Shown here: piece after piece, positions 1 to 14,000 of the stretch
Position numbering within the stretch: position 1 is the first letter of the stretch
Layout of the letters: each line of letters opens with the position of its first letter
Origin: Pithys albifrons albifrons
Taxonomy: Eukaryota > Chordata > Aves > Passeriformes > Thamnophilidae
Assembly (NCBI RefSeq): GCF_047495875.1
Contig: NC_092459.1
Location: 91,125,560 to 91,189,559, forward strand
Direction: 5' to 3'
DNA length: 64,000 nt
Translations under genes and position numbers: made by a program
The notes under the pieces: generated by a model
The model's database searches: none
What the model was told of the DNA's origin: nothing
Seen by the model: only the letters and a program-made list of their open reading frames with translations

Positions 1-3000
1 GATGATCTTGCAGCATTTCTAGTCCTAGAATGGCTAACAAAAAAATATCATCTTCATGTCCCAAAATGTTTTTCCAATCCAAGGCTGTAAATACAAACAA
101 AATCCAAACCCTAGAATATTGCTACTTTTACTGTTCCAGAAAACCATATGAGGTACCTGAATGTGTTACAGAGAAAGTGTTTTTTCATGTTAATAAGTTT
201 TATAAGAAACAACTCTGGGAGTTTCTTTCAGTTTCTTGTTTTATTTTGATTCTCTATCACTGTGAATTTTTTGAAGGACCAGTCAGAAACATCAATGGTT
301 TTAGTGTTGCAGAGTATAATTTGCAGCAATACAAAACAAGCTGTAAACAACAAGAAAAACACAGAACTGGAGGAAGGGATACCATTGCAAGTGTGGCAGT
401 GCATAGGCAACTTTCAGTCAGCTGTAACGAGCTTCCTTGTGAGCCTGTTTTGTTAGTTTCTTATGAACAAGTCTGTAATAAATTACCTTGTCAGTCCAGG
501 AAGGAAATTAAAAGAATAGTTATGTCATTTCATTAGAATTCCTAATGTCTGATTTTAACACTGCACTTAAGTCTTTGGCACTGTTCTTCATTTCCGATAG
601 TCATATTGTAGGCACTGTTCTTATATTTAAAACCAATTCTTTTTGCCTAGACCTTTGGTAGAAGTAGTTCCATTCTAATCCTATAACTGCTATTGGTATG
701 ATTTCTTGGGAATGTACAGATCAAATAGTGGTAGCTGTTAGGAAAGCAGGTTGGTGATAAACATGCCTGAAATTAAGGTCTTCAGACAGGTTGATGCAGA
801 ACCTAAGCCTTATAACAGAAGTACAGACAGAGACTATGTAGCGGTGACTTCCACAGTACCAGAGGAAGGTGGTTGGGATATTGGGGACTCCAGGAGATGT
901 GTGATCGTTCATGTCCTCTGAAGAGTCATTTCTCTCTCATGGATCTCAGGTGCCAGGATAGGCTGTTCAGTAAAAGAAATTTCCAGATAATGTTGCACTC
1001 TAGGCCTTATTCTGTCAGATTCTGACCACTCTTTGTGACTAGATAATGGCCACATGTTTTATAGGGAGGAATGCACCATGCTGTATGAAGCAGTTTTGAT
1101 ATAACACGTCTCTAGGGTTAAATTTTTCCTGGCTTTTTAATTTGTTAGGGGGTTTTTTGTAAATATTATGTTATAATATGTATTTATTTGTTTTTGTTAT
1201 TTCTACAAAATAGAGTTTAAGTCCTCATATGCTATTGGCCTTAGTGATTATCATTTGCAGTACATTAAAAAGTCTGTGTGTCACACCTACAAAATAAACA
1301 AAAACAACTCCCAAAGCCTTCTTTAACTTTATTTGGGATCATCACCCTTTTAGTTTGGATACTCCTTTTTAAAAGATCGATTCTTTTTGGAATATTAATT
1401 TTTACACTTTTTAAAAGCACAATCTTCTGCCTCCATTAATCTCCTTTGTAGTATAAATCATTCTGGTCTTTCTCTGTTCTCTTCATATGAAAGTTTTTTC
1501 CTCTTCTTCTATTATTCTTATCATTTACCCTTTAGCTCTATTTTTACATTTTCTTTTATGAAGGCACAGCCAATATTTTCAGGCAAGGGCTCCTCATTTT
1601 GGTTACTTAGTGGGCACTGCATTTCCTTTATCAATCTCTTTCCTATATCAGTTATCTTTGGGGGGTTTTGTCTGTTTTGGTTTTTAAACAATTGCTGCAC
1701 ATTTGCAAAGGCTTTTATAGAGCTCTCCACACCAGGAAACTCTCCTCTTTTAATGCCCCTGACTCGTGAATAGCCCTTTGAGCCTGAGGCACTCCACCAT
1801 GCTGTGGCTGGATTTGCTGACTGTAGTGAATTAATTTATTTTTCAGAGCTCATGTGGACTGTACCAAACCTGGGTGCTGTAAGGTCCAATTTCTGCAGAA
1901 GGCAAGCAATTATTTTTGCCGGGGATAGTTCATTATTATTCCCTTGCTTAAAAGTTTTATTCTTCCATAGGTTTAAAATTACATATTGCAGGCAGTATCT
2001 ACAGAGTGAAAATTTAGACTGGACATACTGTTTTGAAAACTTGAAGACACATTAGGGACAATGTTATGTATCACAGGCAGACGCTCTTCTGAAAGGAAGG
2101 AGTAATATGTTTATCTTAAATAGAAACTGAGTGTCCCATGACACAGTAAGAGAAAGACTAAACTCATCAGTTAAAAGTGAATGTTTTGAGTCTCCCATTT
2201 AAATATTTTTAAGGAATGATTAACTGAAGCTTTATACTTTTCTGAGATTAAATATTTTACTCGTATATGTCTATCTCTGGTTATGAGCCAATTTTTCTCT
2301 GTTCTAATCTTGATTTGTAAAATTGTTTCAATGAATAAAGGGTGAAGGACAAATCCAAATAAAACTGTTTCTTGATGTGTTTATCTAAGAGGCCCCAGGA
2401 AGTGCTGTATATGAGTTCCAGGCCACAGGCTGAAACTGATTTTCATCAACAGAAATGGGAGTGCAACGTAATGAGCCTGCAACTGGTTAAAATCAGACCA
2501 CTTCTAATTGATTATGCCTGTCTAAAGAGGCTACAATTACAAAGAGGTTTTCAGAGCACAGCTCTGCCTAGGCCTTTTCTACATTACAATTATTTTCTGT
2601 AAGTGATTTGTTGTTTTCAATTAATAAAATCTGTCTCTTAAAGTGCAGGATAGCCCTTAGGGAATTCACTTCAAAAATTCAAAAAACTTTTAAATGTTGG
2701 CTAAGGAAGGCAGAGAGTAATGGATACCAAAAGCATCTTGTCCAGGTAAAAATTTACTGCTGGTCAAATGATGATTATTTATCTTGAACAAAAAAACCCC
2801 AAAACATAGTTTTTCTGATTTGCTGGACTGGATGGAAGTGTTGCCTGATTCATGTCCCTCGGAAAAGGTGGTTTTCTTTCCTTGAGGTGATAGGCAAAAG
2901 CTAGAGCTTTTTTCCAGTTCCTGATGTGCCTGAGGGTCTTCAGATATGTGGAGACAATACAAAATGCCAAAACTATGTAAACCTACGAATATTTTTATCT

Positions 3001-6000
3001 TTTATCATTTATGGTTGGAAGAGGGCCTTTAAAAAAAACCAAAACAAACCTTTATAGATAAAAATAATATTTTTACCTTTATTGAGAGTTAAATAAAGTT
3101 CTTACCAGATGTATGATTATTTGATGAGCTAATGTCTATTGCCACTCTTAATATTATTAATATCATCTAGTGAATTTGTTCTTGCAGACCTCTTTGATGT
3201 ATTTAATCAGCAGTAACTGTTTTTATAGACTAGGAATCACAGATGTCCAGGCCTTTTCAGTCTAATGGGTTGAACAATGCAGTCCTCTTCCAGAGGATTT
3301 TCTGGCACTCTCACCCTGCTTCAAACATTACAGAAGGAAGAGAGTAACACTTGTAGACATCTTTGGGGCTGAAAAAATGCCCCTCAGTACAGGTGAGAAC
3401 GTGTCCAGCCTTATCTGTGTGCATAATTATTTGCAAATTCACAAGTTTTGATCAAGAATAGTTAGAAGCAGAGGCCTGACAAACTGTAGAGCTCCAGATC
3501 CGTGTGTGTGCCTGAGGTTACATGCTTTTCTCTGCGCTCAGAGATGGGCTCTGCAAGAGGTGGAATACCAGGCTGCAGGCAGGCTCTGCTGTGATATACT
3601 AGTCCATAAATAAGATTCCTCTGTCGAATATGTGAACTTTTGAGAGGACCTCTTGTAGAGATTCCTGCTTTCAGATCTTCTGGAAATTGGTGTTTGAAGC
3701 GAAGCAGTAAGATGAGAGTATTGCTGTGATCCTGCAGTGCTGGTAACACAGGAACCAGAGCAGTGTGTGGCAGTGAAGTTCAGAACTGGGATGCTCTGTC
3801 TCTCTAACAGATGAAGAATACCACAGGACAAAGTGTCATGTTTTCTTTCTTGCTCACATCTTGGAACATTTTCTTGTAGCATTTTGTGATTTCATGAAGG
3901 GAAAAATGGATGCAACTCTCTAAAATACACTAGATTAATAAAAGCACATTTTACTCAGAGTCGTGTTCCAAAAAATGACACTTGTTGATAAAGTGTTGAG
4001 TACAGAAAGCCCATCAACATAACTGAAATAAGATATAGAACAGAAAAGGTAAAAGATGAAAGAAAAGTTTGATAAAGATAATCCTGCCAAGTTGTTCCTT
4101 TATCCTTATGCTCTCTGTCTGCTGGCTGCTTTGGCCTGTTACTGAGTATAGTGTCTTCAGAATTCAAGTTTTATGAGAGAGAGGAAGCATTTAAACAGGA
4201 TGTCAAATAGGATGAATCTGTGACTTAGGACAAGCTGCCACTTATAGTCTAACCATGCATTTTTCCTTTCTACATTTGAGGTGGAAGAATTTATAAAAGT
4301 TCTTGAGATTAACCAAACTCCATTGTTGGTGTTAACAGTGGGAACAGTAACTTAGTATTTACATGATTAATCCTGTTCATAAATAGATTGTTTTGATATC
4401 AAAATGGAGCAGCCAGTATTCAGCTCTCAATAATATATTCTTTACTTGAATTTTGCAAAAAATACAATTCCATTTTCTTAAGAATCTTAGGTTCTGTTCA
4501 TAAACAGAAGAAATATTTGTGAAAAACACTGTGCACTTCACATGGTGTGTATGTGATCAGAAACATGGGCAATTTTGTACTACTGTCTGCTCTCAAACAC
4601 TGTTTTAAATAACATGCAGTGCAAATACCATTCTCATATATTTCCTTTTTAATTAGAGGTTATAAAATGCATTGGTAGAAATAATATGGATTATCAAACT
4701 TCTGGATCCTTCGCAATGAAAGCCTGAACCTTTTTCACATAGGAACCTTGCAAATGTTTTGGCCTGAATTACCTGATTTGCAGGACTTCTAAATAGCATT
4801 TGAAGGCTGTGGCCAGTTCTTTTCCCCTGTATCGTACTTCTTACTCTTATTTTGGAAAGCAGCTAAATGGTAACTAAAATAAGTTTTTTCTGCAGGCTAA
4901 CTTAAAAACTGATGATTTTTAAATGGTAAAAATGTAACAGGAGTAACTAGGTTGATTATTTTAGCCATACTTTAACTTTCTTTACCTAGATTCTTAAGAA
5001 GTATGGCCAAACAGTTATTGAAACAAAATCACTGGCAGCTTGTTAATGGCTGTTTGGTCTAATTAGTTTAAACTTAAATTCCATCTTAACAAAAATCTAT
5101 TTGTTATGTCAGAAAATATATAAAGATTTAAAACATATTTATAAGATCATCTAAATGGCCTGTGCCTACTAATATTAAATTAGACAAGTCAAAAGGAAAT
5201 ATATTTAGGTACTCTGTATTCTGCTTTAATGCAAACAGGAGAATGAAGAAGTTGAGGATGGCATTGTTGGAGGCCCAAGAGACAGGGAATGACTGGGAGT
5301 TGCCTGAACACTAAAATGCCAGAGGCAGAAGAAGTGAGGGATGGACTCTGTTAAGGTAGTCCAGAGACAGAAGGAAAGTGAGTGTGAGACAGAAGGACAA
5401 AACAAATGGATGGAGGGTGAGAAGAATAAATGATTGGACAAAGGACGTGATGTGCTATACCAACGGGTTGTCTAGGAGGAGGAAAGTAAATGTGGTTTTA
5501 GAAAGATGGTGGGGACATAGTGAAAGGAAGAGTGTTGTTGAGGGTAGAGCATGATACTGCTAAAGTGCTGTGTTGAACAAGGAATATGGAAAGGTATTAT
5601 ATGCAGTAAGTGGCGCTGGGGGAAACTGGAGTTGATCGTGTTTATTAGTTTTAGCAGTTAAAATTCTGCCCCAATGTCAAGACAGAGACTGCCTGTCTTT
5701 CTGGAATCAGGTTCTCTTTAGATTCCAGCATGTACCACTGACTGACTTGCACTGTCTCCATGGGGTTTTACAGTTCTGTATGAATGCAAAATAATGGACG
5801 ACTCAGTGCTCTGCCAGAGAGAAGCTGTAAGAAAAACAGCAGTCTCAGTGCCCAGATCAAATGTTTTTTTCTTTTTCCCTAATTGAGAACTTTCCCTTAT
5901 ACTGTACAAAATGCAATGGGATGCTTCTGTCTTCAGCGATAAGTGGAACTCTGTTAATCACTCATGTTTGTAGTTTTGAGTTGCATTGTGAGTATGGATG

Positions 6001-9000
6001 CTTAGTCTCTAATGTTGAAGTTGCAGACGTCTTTAAAAGAAAACATCCTGCTTAAAATATGCCCTTTTCATGATCATCAACAGTCACCTTAGTTTGGCAG
6101 TATAGCAAAACAGACTTTTCCGTCCTCTGTGTTTTTGGATTTTTTTTCCATTTAGCATTGACTTTGCCTAATCCACTTTTAATAAAAAGGAAAAATATGA
6201 AAGAAAATAATTTTCCTTAGTATTTGTCTAGGAAAATCTCTTCTTGGCACTGATTACCTCTTGGCCTTCTCTCTATTCATATGATCTCTTCAGATCTTCG
6301 TAAACAGATGGTAGTTTGAGAGTGCAAAGTCCATAAATCACTGTGCTTTCTTGCAGCTCTTGGTTAACGGTGATGAATGTCCAGATTTCTGATGCTCGGA
6401 CCCCCTTCCCATAATTTTGTACTGTGCAGCAAGATGTTATTGCCATTTGCGTAGTTTTTGTCTACCCTTGTAGACCATCAGTAACTATTGTGATGCTGCT
6501 TGTAACTTCTCCTCCTTTCTCCTGCTTTGTTCTTCTTTTCTGGAACCTCTAGTCGGAAGATGGAAAATGGCTTGGATGCTCAAAGGCCTGCATACCAGAT
6601 TTAATCTCAGTATTTACCTAGAAATGTGCAAAGACTTAAAAGTATGCTAACCACACTTACACAAAAAGTCTCTCACACAGCATACACCTGATGATAGGGA
6701 GAATTGTCCAATGGCAGTAGCCTAGACAGTCACTGTAGAATTACTAAATCTTGCCGAAGTACATAATCAGTCCTGCATGTCAGCTGACAAGGTGAGACAA
6801 GTTTAGATTTAAATACAGAGGGAATTACTTCTTTGACTTTTGAACATACTGTAGAATCTCCAAGCTGAAAGATCAGCTGAACTGTCCCTCAGGTAACAGT
6901 TTGTTACTCCCTGAGCAGGGAAGTTTTTCAGTCCTTACTTGATGTATCTACTTATTCTGGGAACAGACTGTAGAATAGAGCCTGCCTGCCACTTTTGGGG
7001 AAGAGCAGAAGAGGGTCAGGCAGGGCACAGGCTTGGGAGCTGCTACACTTTGAGGAGGTTTTTAAATAAAGATTCATTAGGTCTGCTAATTCCATTCTGC
7101 TCCTCTACCTTTCCTCTATTTTCAGATGATGAAAGACCATTTTACTTCATTAACTGACTGAACATCAGTTGATCACAAATAGGATTAAAAAAGCAACGAC
7201 TCAAAGCTAGATGATATGACATAGATGATGTAGTGGACATAAAGGAATTGAGGGAGACTGTAGGATGTTTGTGCTCTGTGTGGAGGAGAACCAAGTGGTT
7301 GTGTGAGACTTCTCCCTTCCTAGAAGCGGGCCTGAGTTCTTCCTGTGCTACAAATGAAGCAATCCTTAAGGAGGGTAAAATAAAATTAATCCACTTAATT
7401 CTGGGGCGCTCTTTTGCATCTGTCAGCATCCTGGACAAGTCTGCTGTTTGCCAGAATCCTTCTTTGGTCAGACAGAATTTGTTCTTCCTTCTCACAACAG
7501 CTGGTTGTGCAAACTGTACAGTGAATTTTGTTTATAAATAAAAGTATGTCTTTACTGTATCTTAACAACAGAGGCTGACATTTACTTTGGGAATCAGTGT
7601 GGATTTCTGGTTTAGTCGAATATTTTGATGTAAGCCAAAGGAAAGAGTTTACTTAAAGCTAAGCAGATGAGAAAACATTTACATGAAAGCCTGGAAAGAT
7701 TTCTTAGTGATGAAGTTGAAAGCAGGAATATTTCCATTTCATTGTAATAAGACAGGGGCATTCTTTCCTTTTGTACATATTTGTGTGGAAAAAGAGCGTT
7801 GGAGAACATGTGGAGCACAAGATGAATGCAGAAGGATTTGCTTTCTGGTATGCTGAGGCTAAGCAAATATGCAGACAGTCTTTCTTTGCTGATGGCCTTG
7901 CCATTGAGACATCCAGTTTTAAAGAGGCTTTCTGTAAAACAGATGAGCCACAGTGTTTATGCTTTCACAATTGCATGGGAAAAAGAGAAGTCATCCAAAA
8001 GGCTTCCAAACCAGAAGGATCTGATGTGTACAGAAAAAGAAGATCTGTTGCCAAAAACTTGTATCACGGTCTCTGCAAAGTAGTAGTTCTAGGCGTGAGT
8101 AGTTCTGCTATGCTTTTTATGTGAAAGTAGTTTTCCCCTTCAGAGATGAAGACACAGAGAGAAGTTGTGCCAGCCTTTCAAAATACAAATGAAGGTTTAC
8201 TGAGCTGGATCTGAAGGTCAGTGCATGGCCAGCTCCTGGAGTCCATGGGATGATCACCTCTCGCTCTGATGTTGGGTTGCAGGCTCTACCTATTTGGCAG
8301 CATTGACACCAACAAATTGAAAGATGCCCTTCCCCCTTCCCCTAATGTTTTTCTGTCTTTTTCTTTTTTCCCACCCAATACTGTTCTCCCCTGCCCTGCC
8401 CTGGAGCTTTGGCCCTTCCATCGTGGGATTTTCCCGTTACTCCTTGCACACGGGGTATCTAAATCTCTGCACTGATAGGAGATAAAAGCACTTCTCTTGC
8501 AATATACTTAGAAATACACAATTGGGTTGATGTCTGTATTGCTTAAATGCAGCTGAGGAGGGGAGTGGATAGGAAGCTGAGAGGGTGCTGTTTCTCTTCT
8601 TGAAGTCAGGCACTAGAACCTAAACCTTCTTTCAGCTGCCTGGGATTATTTCTGTTGTTAAACTCGTGTCTGTGGAGTGAGGCTGCGTAATAACTGAGAC
8701 AACAGCCTAATCCCTCTCCAAGGCAACCAGACAGTTCAGAAATTAAGGAATTCTGGCTGTTGGATACTTGTCATGTGACAAGGGCATTAATGCTAGTTTA
8801 TGCTATGATGCCAGTATGTAAAACCGGGGTGTTTGGAGGGGTTTTAGAAAATGTAGCAAATAAAGAGTTTGAATAGTTATGAGATGGAGGTCAGCTGTGC
8901 CATCTCAAGGATAATGCTGTGACATGGTTCGCAGTTTCTTTGACTACATCAAGCCTGCTCAGAGAAGAAACTGTAGTGAAAACATGAATGACAGATTTAA

Positions 9001-10629
9001 TGGTTAGGCAATATGTCTGAAATATTTTTTATAAATACTAAATTTCTTTGAAGCTTGTACAGAATTACTCAAAATGGTTCTGCCTTGTGTGCTAAGCACT
9101 GTACAATCATGTCAAGTTTCTGTGTAAATGTCAAACAAATTAAGATGGCTTTAGAAGAATCTGAATATGAAAGGGCGGGATATTTAGCTGTAAATAGAAG
9201 GCTAAGGGAAATATGTTCATGGGCAACAAAATTAATCCATATTTATGTTGCAGCTTCTTGTCAAATTCAGCAATTTAGTAGGAATATTTGGACAGGCTTT
9301 TAGCAGTGCTCTGTGTTTAAATAACAAAGTTATATGACAATCAATTGTCGTTTTGCAGATACTGAAGAAATGTAGGTTTGCTTTAGTCTTTGTATTTACC
9401 TTTAGTGCATTTTTACTTATAAAAAAATCTGAACTTCTAACATCCTCTAGCACCAGTGGCACTGTTGTTGTCTTCTGTTTTCCTTCATGATTTTCCCTTA
9501 CTTGCCTATGAATTTTGTGGGATATAGCATATTATTTTCTTGCAGTACAAGCAACACAGACATCTGAACTGAGCAAAAATCCTTAGTTTCAATATTATAA
9601 AATTATTCATTCCCACTGATGATGGAGAATAATGATGAACTCGAGACACATGAGTATTTCAGTCTAAGTGTTTGAGAGATGATTATTTTCTTTCTTACAT
9701 TTTGTGTCTACATTGCCAACTCTGCTAAAGCCTGAAACTCTCTGGCATCACAGATATCAGAGACCTTTTTGTGTGCTCCAGGAGGTGGCCAAGCACAAAA
9801 GAAGATTCTGAGGTTGTGCTGTGCCATGTGGACAGGTTGCACTGGTGTAAATGGCTGAAATGTCACATGAGGGGTTACAGTGCAACTCCTTTACGCTTAG
9901 CTGTGTTAGCTATTCAAAATGAAGAACCATAGGAAAGGCATCTTAGATTTTTTAATCAGTAAATTCTAGGTTGGTACACACAGGACAGGTCTATTTATCT
10001 AGAAGGGACACCTTCTTAATAGTAATTTTTTCTGACTAAAGCTATGAAACCTTGGGATTTTCAAAATTATCAGAATGGCCTCTGTTATTGTTTTTCCCAA
10101 TTTCAGTTGCAGCTGTGTAGGCTGACAGACAGCACGTTGTTCAGTCTGGTCTCTGACTTTAGAGCTAAGTACTTACATTTTTTTCCCAAATATATTTGTG
10201 TTTTATTTGTGTTAATCACTTTCTACAGTGGTAATGCAAGGCTTGTAAAATTTGTAATACTGTATTAGTAGCTTGATTTAAAGAAATACTTATCAAAGAG
10301 ATATAATTTGTAAAGATTACAGGCAATCTGCAAGGTACTGTAGCATTTTTTTAAATTGTTTGAAACTTTCGACTCATGTTGAACAATTTATAGTTCTCAG
10401 AAAACTTTGTGTCCTTATTCATTTCTATTTAAATATACACATGTGATGTCTAGCAAAGCTGTTTTATAATTTGGAATCAGTTTAAAATGAAGGAGAACTA
10501 TGATTTGCATTTCCTGCCTGAATTTACCTTATGATAGTTTTACATACCTGATGTTTGTCAACTTCATGATCTGAAGCAGATGGTAACATCATCTATTTGT
10601 CACTTTATGAAGTATTATTCTCATTCCAG
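1..10629 (+). other. THADA: THADA intron, 5' incomplete
   Basis: This is the 3' part of the intron that precedes the first THADA exon in the window. It is AT-rich and ends in the acceptor ttccag at 10629. Its open frames are short, overlap on both strands and show no recognisable domain, so I read none as coding. I see no clear interspersed repeat. A purine-rich stretch lies at about 5240-5580 and a weak CTCF-like motif at about 5603-5617. The exon upstream must end in phase 1, because the exon at 10630 starts with two bases that complete a codon. Confidence 0.8.
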
Positions 10630-11033
10630 GAATGCAATTGTTTGAATTTTGGGAAGAGATGAACAGAGTTATTTCAGATTCTGAGTTGGTGTCTGGTATT
10701 CCCTACTCATCTGCAGTACCAGGACTGACACAGTACCTTCAGAGCACCACCAGACTTGTAATATCGGTGCTGTCACATCCTGACACCCCGAGCAGCAGTT
10801 CAGCTGCTGCAGAGGAAATGGCCAAGCCATCACTGTCAGTAGCTCATCTCCTTCACTGTGAGTTTCATGAAGTACGTGTGCTTGTGTTGGAAGCAATACT
10901 GCTGTGGTTGAAACAAAGAAATTCCAAGCAGATTGCGGAAGGAAGAGAAGGTCTTTTGTGTTTACTCATTGATTTGGAAGACACTCTTCTCAGAATGGCT
11001 CTGAAGGAAATGAATCTCCAGTGTTTTTGCAAG
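10630..11033 (+). CDS. THADA: THADA exon A
   Basis: This 404-bp exon is bounded by acceptor ttccag and donor aag/gtaaga. Its first two bases complete a codon begun in an exon outside the window, and it ends on a codon boundary. It reads [15 protein letters not shown] at its start and contains a serine-rich loop ([10 protein letters not shown]) followed by leucine-rich helices ([13 protein letters not shown]). The apparent ATG at 10632 is an internal methionine, not a start, because the frame is fed from an upstream exon. Confidence 0.92.
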
Positions 11034-14000
11034 GTAAGAGGGGGCTATTTTACTGACATTTGGTATGGTTTCAGTAAAGTATATTCTTAATTTTTAAACA
11101 TACATTTCAAACACACATTTTGTTTTTTAAATCGTGACTGGTTGGGATTATTTTTACATTGAACAAGAGCTGTGCAATAATTCAGTAGCAGATGTCATTG
11201 TGTAAATCAAAAACTTCTTTCCCCTTCTTAGCGCTATCTAGAGAGAATCTTTGCATTCTTTGAGTGAGGTTTAATTCAGTGTTTTATTGATCTCAAATGT
11301 ACACATTTACTGACTCTGTGAATTATATCTACAGGTACTGGAAATTCTTTATAATATGGATCTCAGAAATGTGCTTCCAAAGACTGAATGTTCTATAAAA
11401 ATGAATCCAGATGAGTTCTTAACATGGAGTTTAAACATTGTAGATAGCTCTAACAGGTATGGTCTTTCATGAATGTTGAAATAGTTCTATTTTAAAAACT
11501 TTAAACATTGAAACATTAAATTATTTGTTTAGAACTGCCCTTTGATTTAGAAATCCATGTTTCAGAAAAGTGAGTATGGATAATTTGAATAAAAAGAGTT
11601 CTTGAGAATTTTTCACAGACATTAGATGTGGACCTGAATTATTAAAAGGGCCCACAAGCCAGATGGGCAAGCACACTGTAAATGTTCAGTAATACAGTTT
11701 CTGAAATAGGAAGTTACTCTGGTTGTCTGATGGTAGCCAGTGAACAGAGTTCCTCCTGGAAACACCCAATTTAACACAGAATTAACACTTAGAATTAATG
11801 ATCCAAATGTACATTTATTTACTCTGAATCTGCCATCCATCATATCCTGGTTTATATGCAGATGATTTGTAGACAGAACATCAGACCTCATTTAATCTGT
11901 TGATTGGCAGAAAAGGTTAATCCTAATCCTTTGGATTTGTACTCCTTATTCAGAATGTAAAGTCAGCAGAAAGCACTGAAAATTTGGATGCAATTGTTGT
12001 TTGTACTGAAAATCTATGTCCATCCATTCATAATGAAATAGACAATCTGGGTTAAAGTGTCCAGGCTCTAAGGGTATGACATCCTGTTTCTAATAGTTTT
12101 TTTTAAGCCATATAAACATTGAAGATAGAACATTTGCTGCTGATTTGCACTAATTGCTCCTTTAACTGATTATGATGGGAGTAGTCATTTCTAGAGGAAA
12201 GTAAGGTACTGGTGGTAAAATGACACTGCCTGGTGCTGTTAGAGGGAAATAGCTGAACTGGCAGGCCTTGCTGCTCAGGTGTTGCCATTCCCCACGATGA
12301 GACTCACCTTCAGAAGCCACTGGGCCAAGAGCCATGTCCTTAGACCCTGCTGGGCAACATGGAGGTTTGGAAGATGGCAGTTGTCGTATTTTACACATGG
12401 AACATTGCAAGCAGCTGTAGGAGAGATATTCCTGCACCTTAACACCAGCTTGAAGAGATGCTTTTGTTTATCATTTAAAATAATGTCTGTTTTATTTGAC
12501 TTGGGTTCCCTTTTCAACTGTGTTTTTCTGTGAGAAGTATGTAAATAAAAAATAAACATGAGAGAGGTGAAAGTAAAGGCATGTTTTATTTGCATATCAG
12601 CTAAATACTTCACTAACATCAAGATATGTAATATAAAAACTCTAAGTGCTGCGCTTGAGAAGTATCCACTGATGATAATCAGAAATAATTGAGCTGGCTG
12701 ATTTTCTTCTAGAGATGAAATGGGGGCATAAAGAGCTGGGTTTTTTAATATGTCCTTTCCCTTCTTTTCTCAGCACTGAAAGTCAAACCATAGCTCTCAA
12801 ATTTGCCTCCAAGTTGATTATCCATCTTTTGCAGAACCATCAGCAGGTAATGGAAATGAAGCTGCTTAACAGTTTTGTAATTCTGGAGCTTTTAGTGGTT
12901 GTAGTAATGTGGATTCATTTAGATCAAAGCCCCAGGTTTGTGTTTTCTTGTGTCCTTGCACCTTTTTTGGTGTTATGTCTTCCTCTCTAAATGCAGTGCA
13001 GTGTACTGAAATGAAAGAGTCATAAATACCATCTCAGTATATCCCTCTCAAAGTCATTTAAAGTTAAATACATAATTGAATATTTCTGATAAATTAATTT
13101 CAACTTCTGAGCTCATCTGAAATGGTCACTATAATGTGGAAAGGGAAATGTCTGTGGTGATGAATGCTTGTTCTGAATCCATCCCATTTACTGAAGTGCA
13201 ACTTTGTTGTGGTTTCTGATTGCTGTGGAGCCCACAGCAGAGCAGGTCTGATGGGAAGGCACGAAGCTGAAGCAGTGGTTGCGTGCAGTTCCCAGCCAGC
13301 TCGGATTTCTTTTGATTTTAAATTGTCAGTCTGTGATGTCACATATGTGTGTGTAGAGCAGTGCAAAGGAAGCTTTTAGTGCTAGACATTTTAAAAAATA
13401 CTTTCAAACACACAAGAACCACTTAATGGATATTTTACAATAAGGAAAATTCTTATAGTCTATATTAAAATGAAGATTCTTATTTTCCTTGCATAGTTGT
13501 TATCTTTCATAGAATCCGCAGCAGAATGGATTCATATTATATGCTAATAATCTTGTCTCATTACAAAAAAAAAGAAAATCTCAGATTTGCACAGAAGAAT
13601 TAAAGGAAAGTAAATTATCACGTTAAATATTTTTGTAAAAGAAAGGCATAATGCAATAACTTCAAGTTTAAAATAACAAGGAGGAATTAATGAAAAATGC
13701 TGTAACAATCTTAACTACTAATGCTAAAACAACTTTATCTAATAAGATGTAAATCATGGGAGATATAATATATCTGTACAGAGAGAACTTAGTAAAAGAC
13801 CAGGCACATCAGTTTTCCCTCTAAATTCTTTCTTTGAGCTTGCACTCAGTGTTTGCATCTCTGGAAGGGATTGTTGCTCTTCATAAGGTAAAAGTGAAGT
13901 TCTGTTCTTTCTAAAATAGTCCATGTGTCTGTTTGAAATTTGAGTAATTGTAACATCTTAGGAGATGTTTATGTTTTGTTTTCGCCTGTTAGAGAATCTG

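Noticed and set aside
30..536. 168-codon + strand open frame at the left edge
   Set aside because: It has no recognisable domain, Cys/Lys/Phe-rich chance composition, no splice-phase fit with THADA and AT-rich surroundings.
5240..5580. Purine-rich stretch, also a similar one at 32840-33060, considered as LTR or repeat pair
   Set aside because: The two share composition but no extended common sequence that I can see, and no LTR ends or primer-binding site.
7771..8124. 117-codon + strand frame overlapping another frame at 7826-8083
   Set aside because: Two overlapping frames of similar quality, no domain, and no acceptor and donor pair fitting THADA phases. I considered a decayed gene but could not support it.
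8136..8420. Possible LTR or SINE fragment in the first intron segment
   Set aside because: There are no terminal repeats, tail or family-specific block. It remains unassigned unique sequence.
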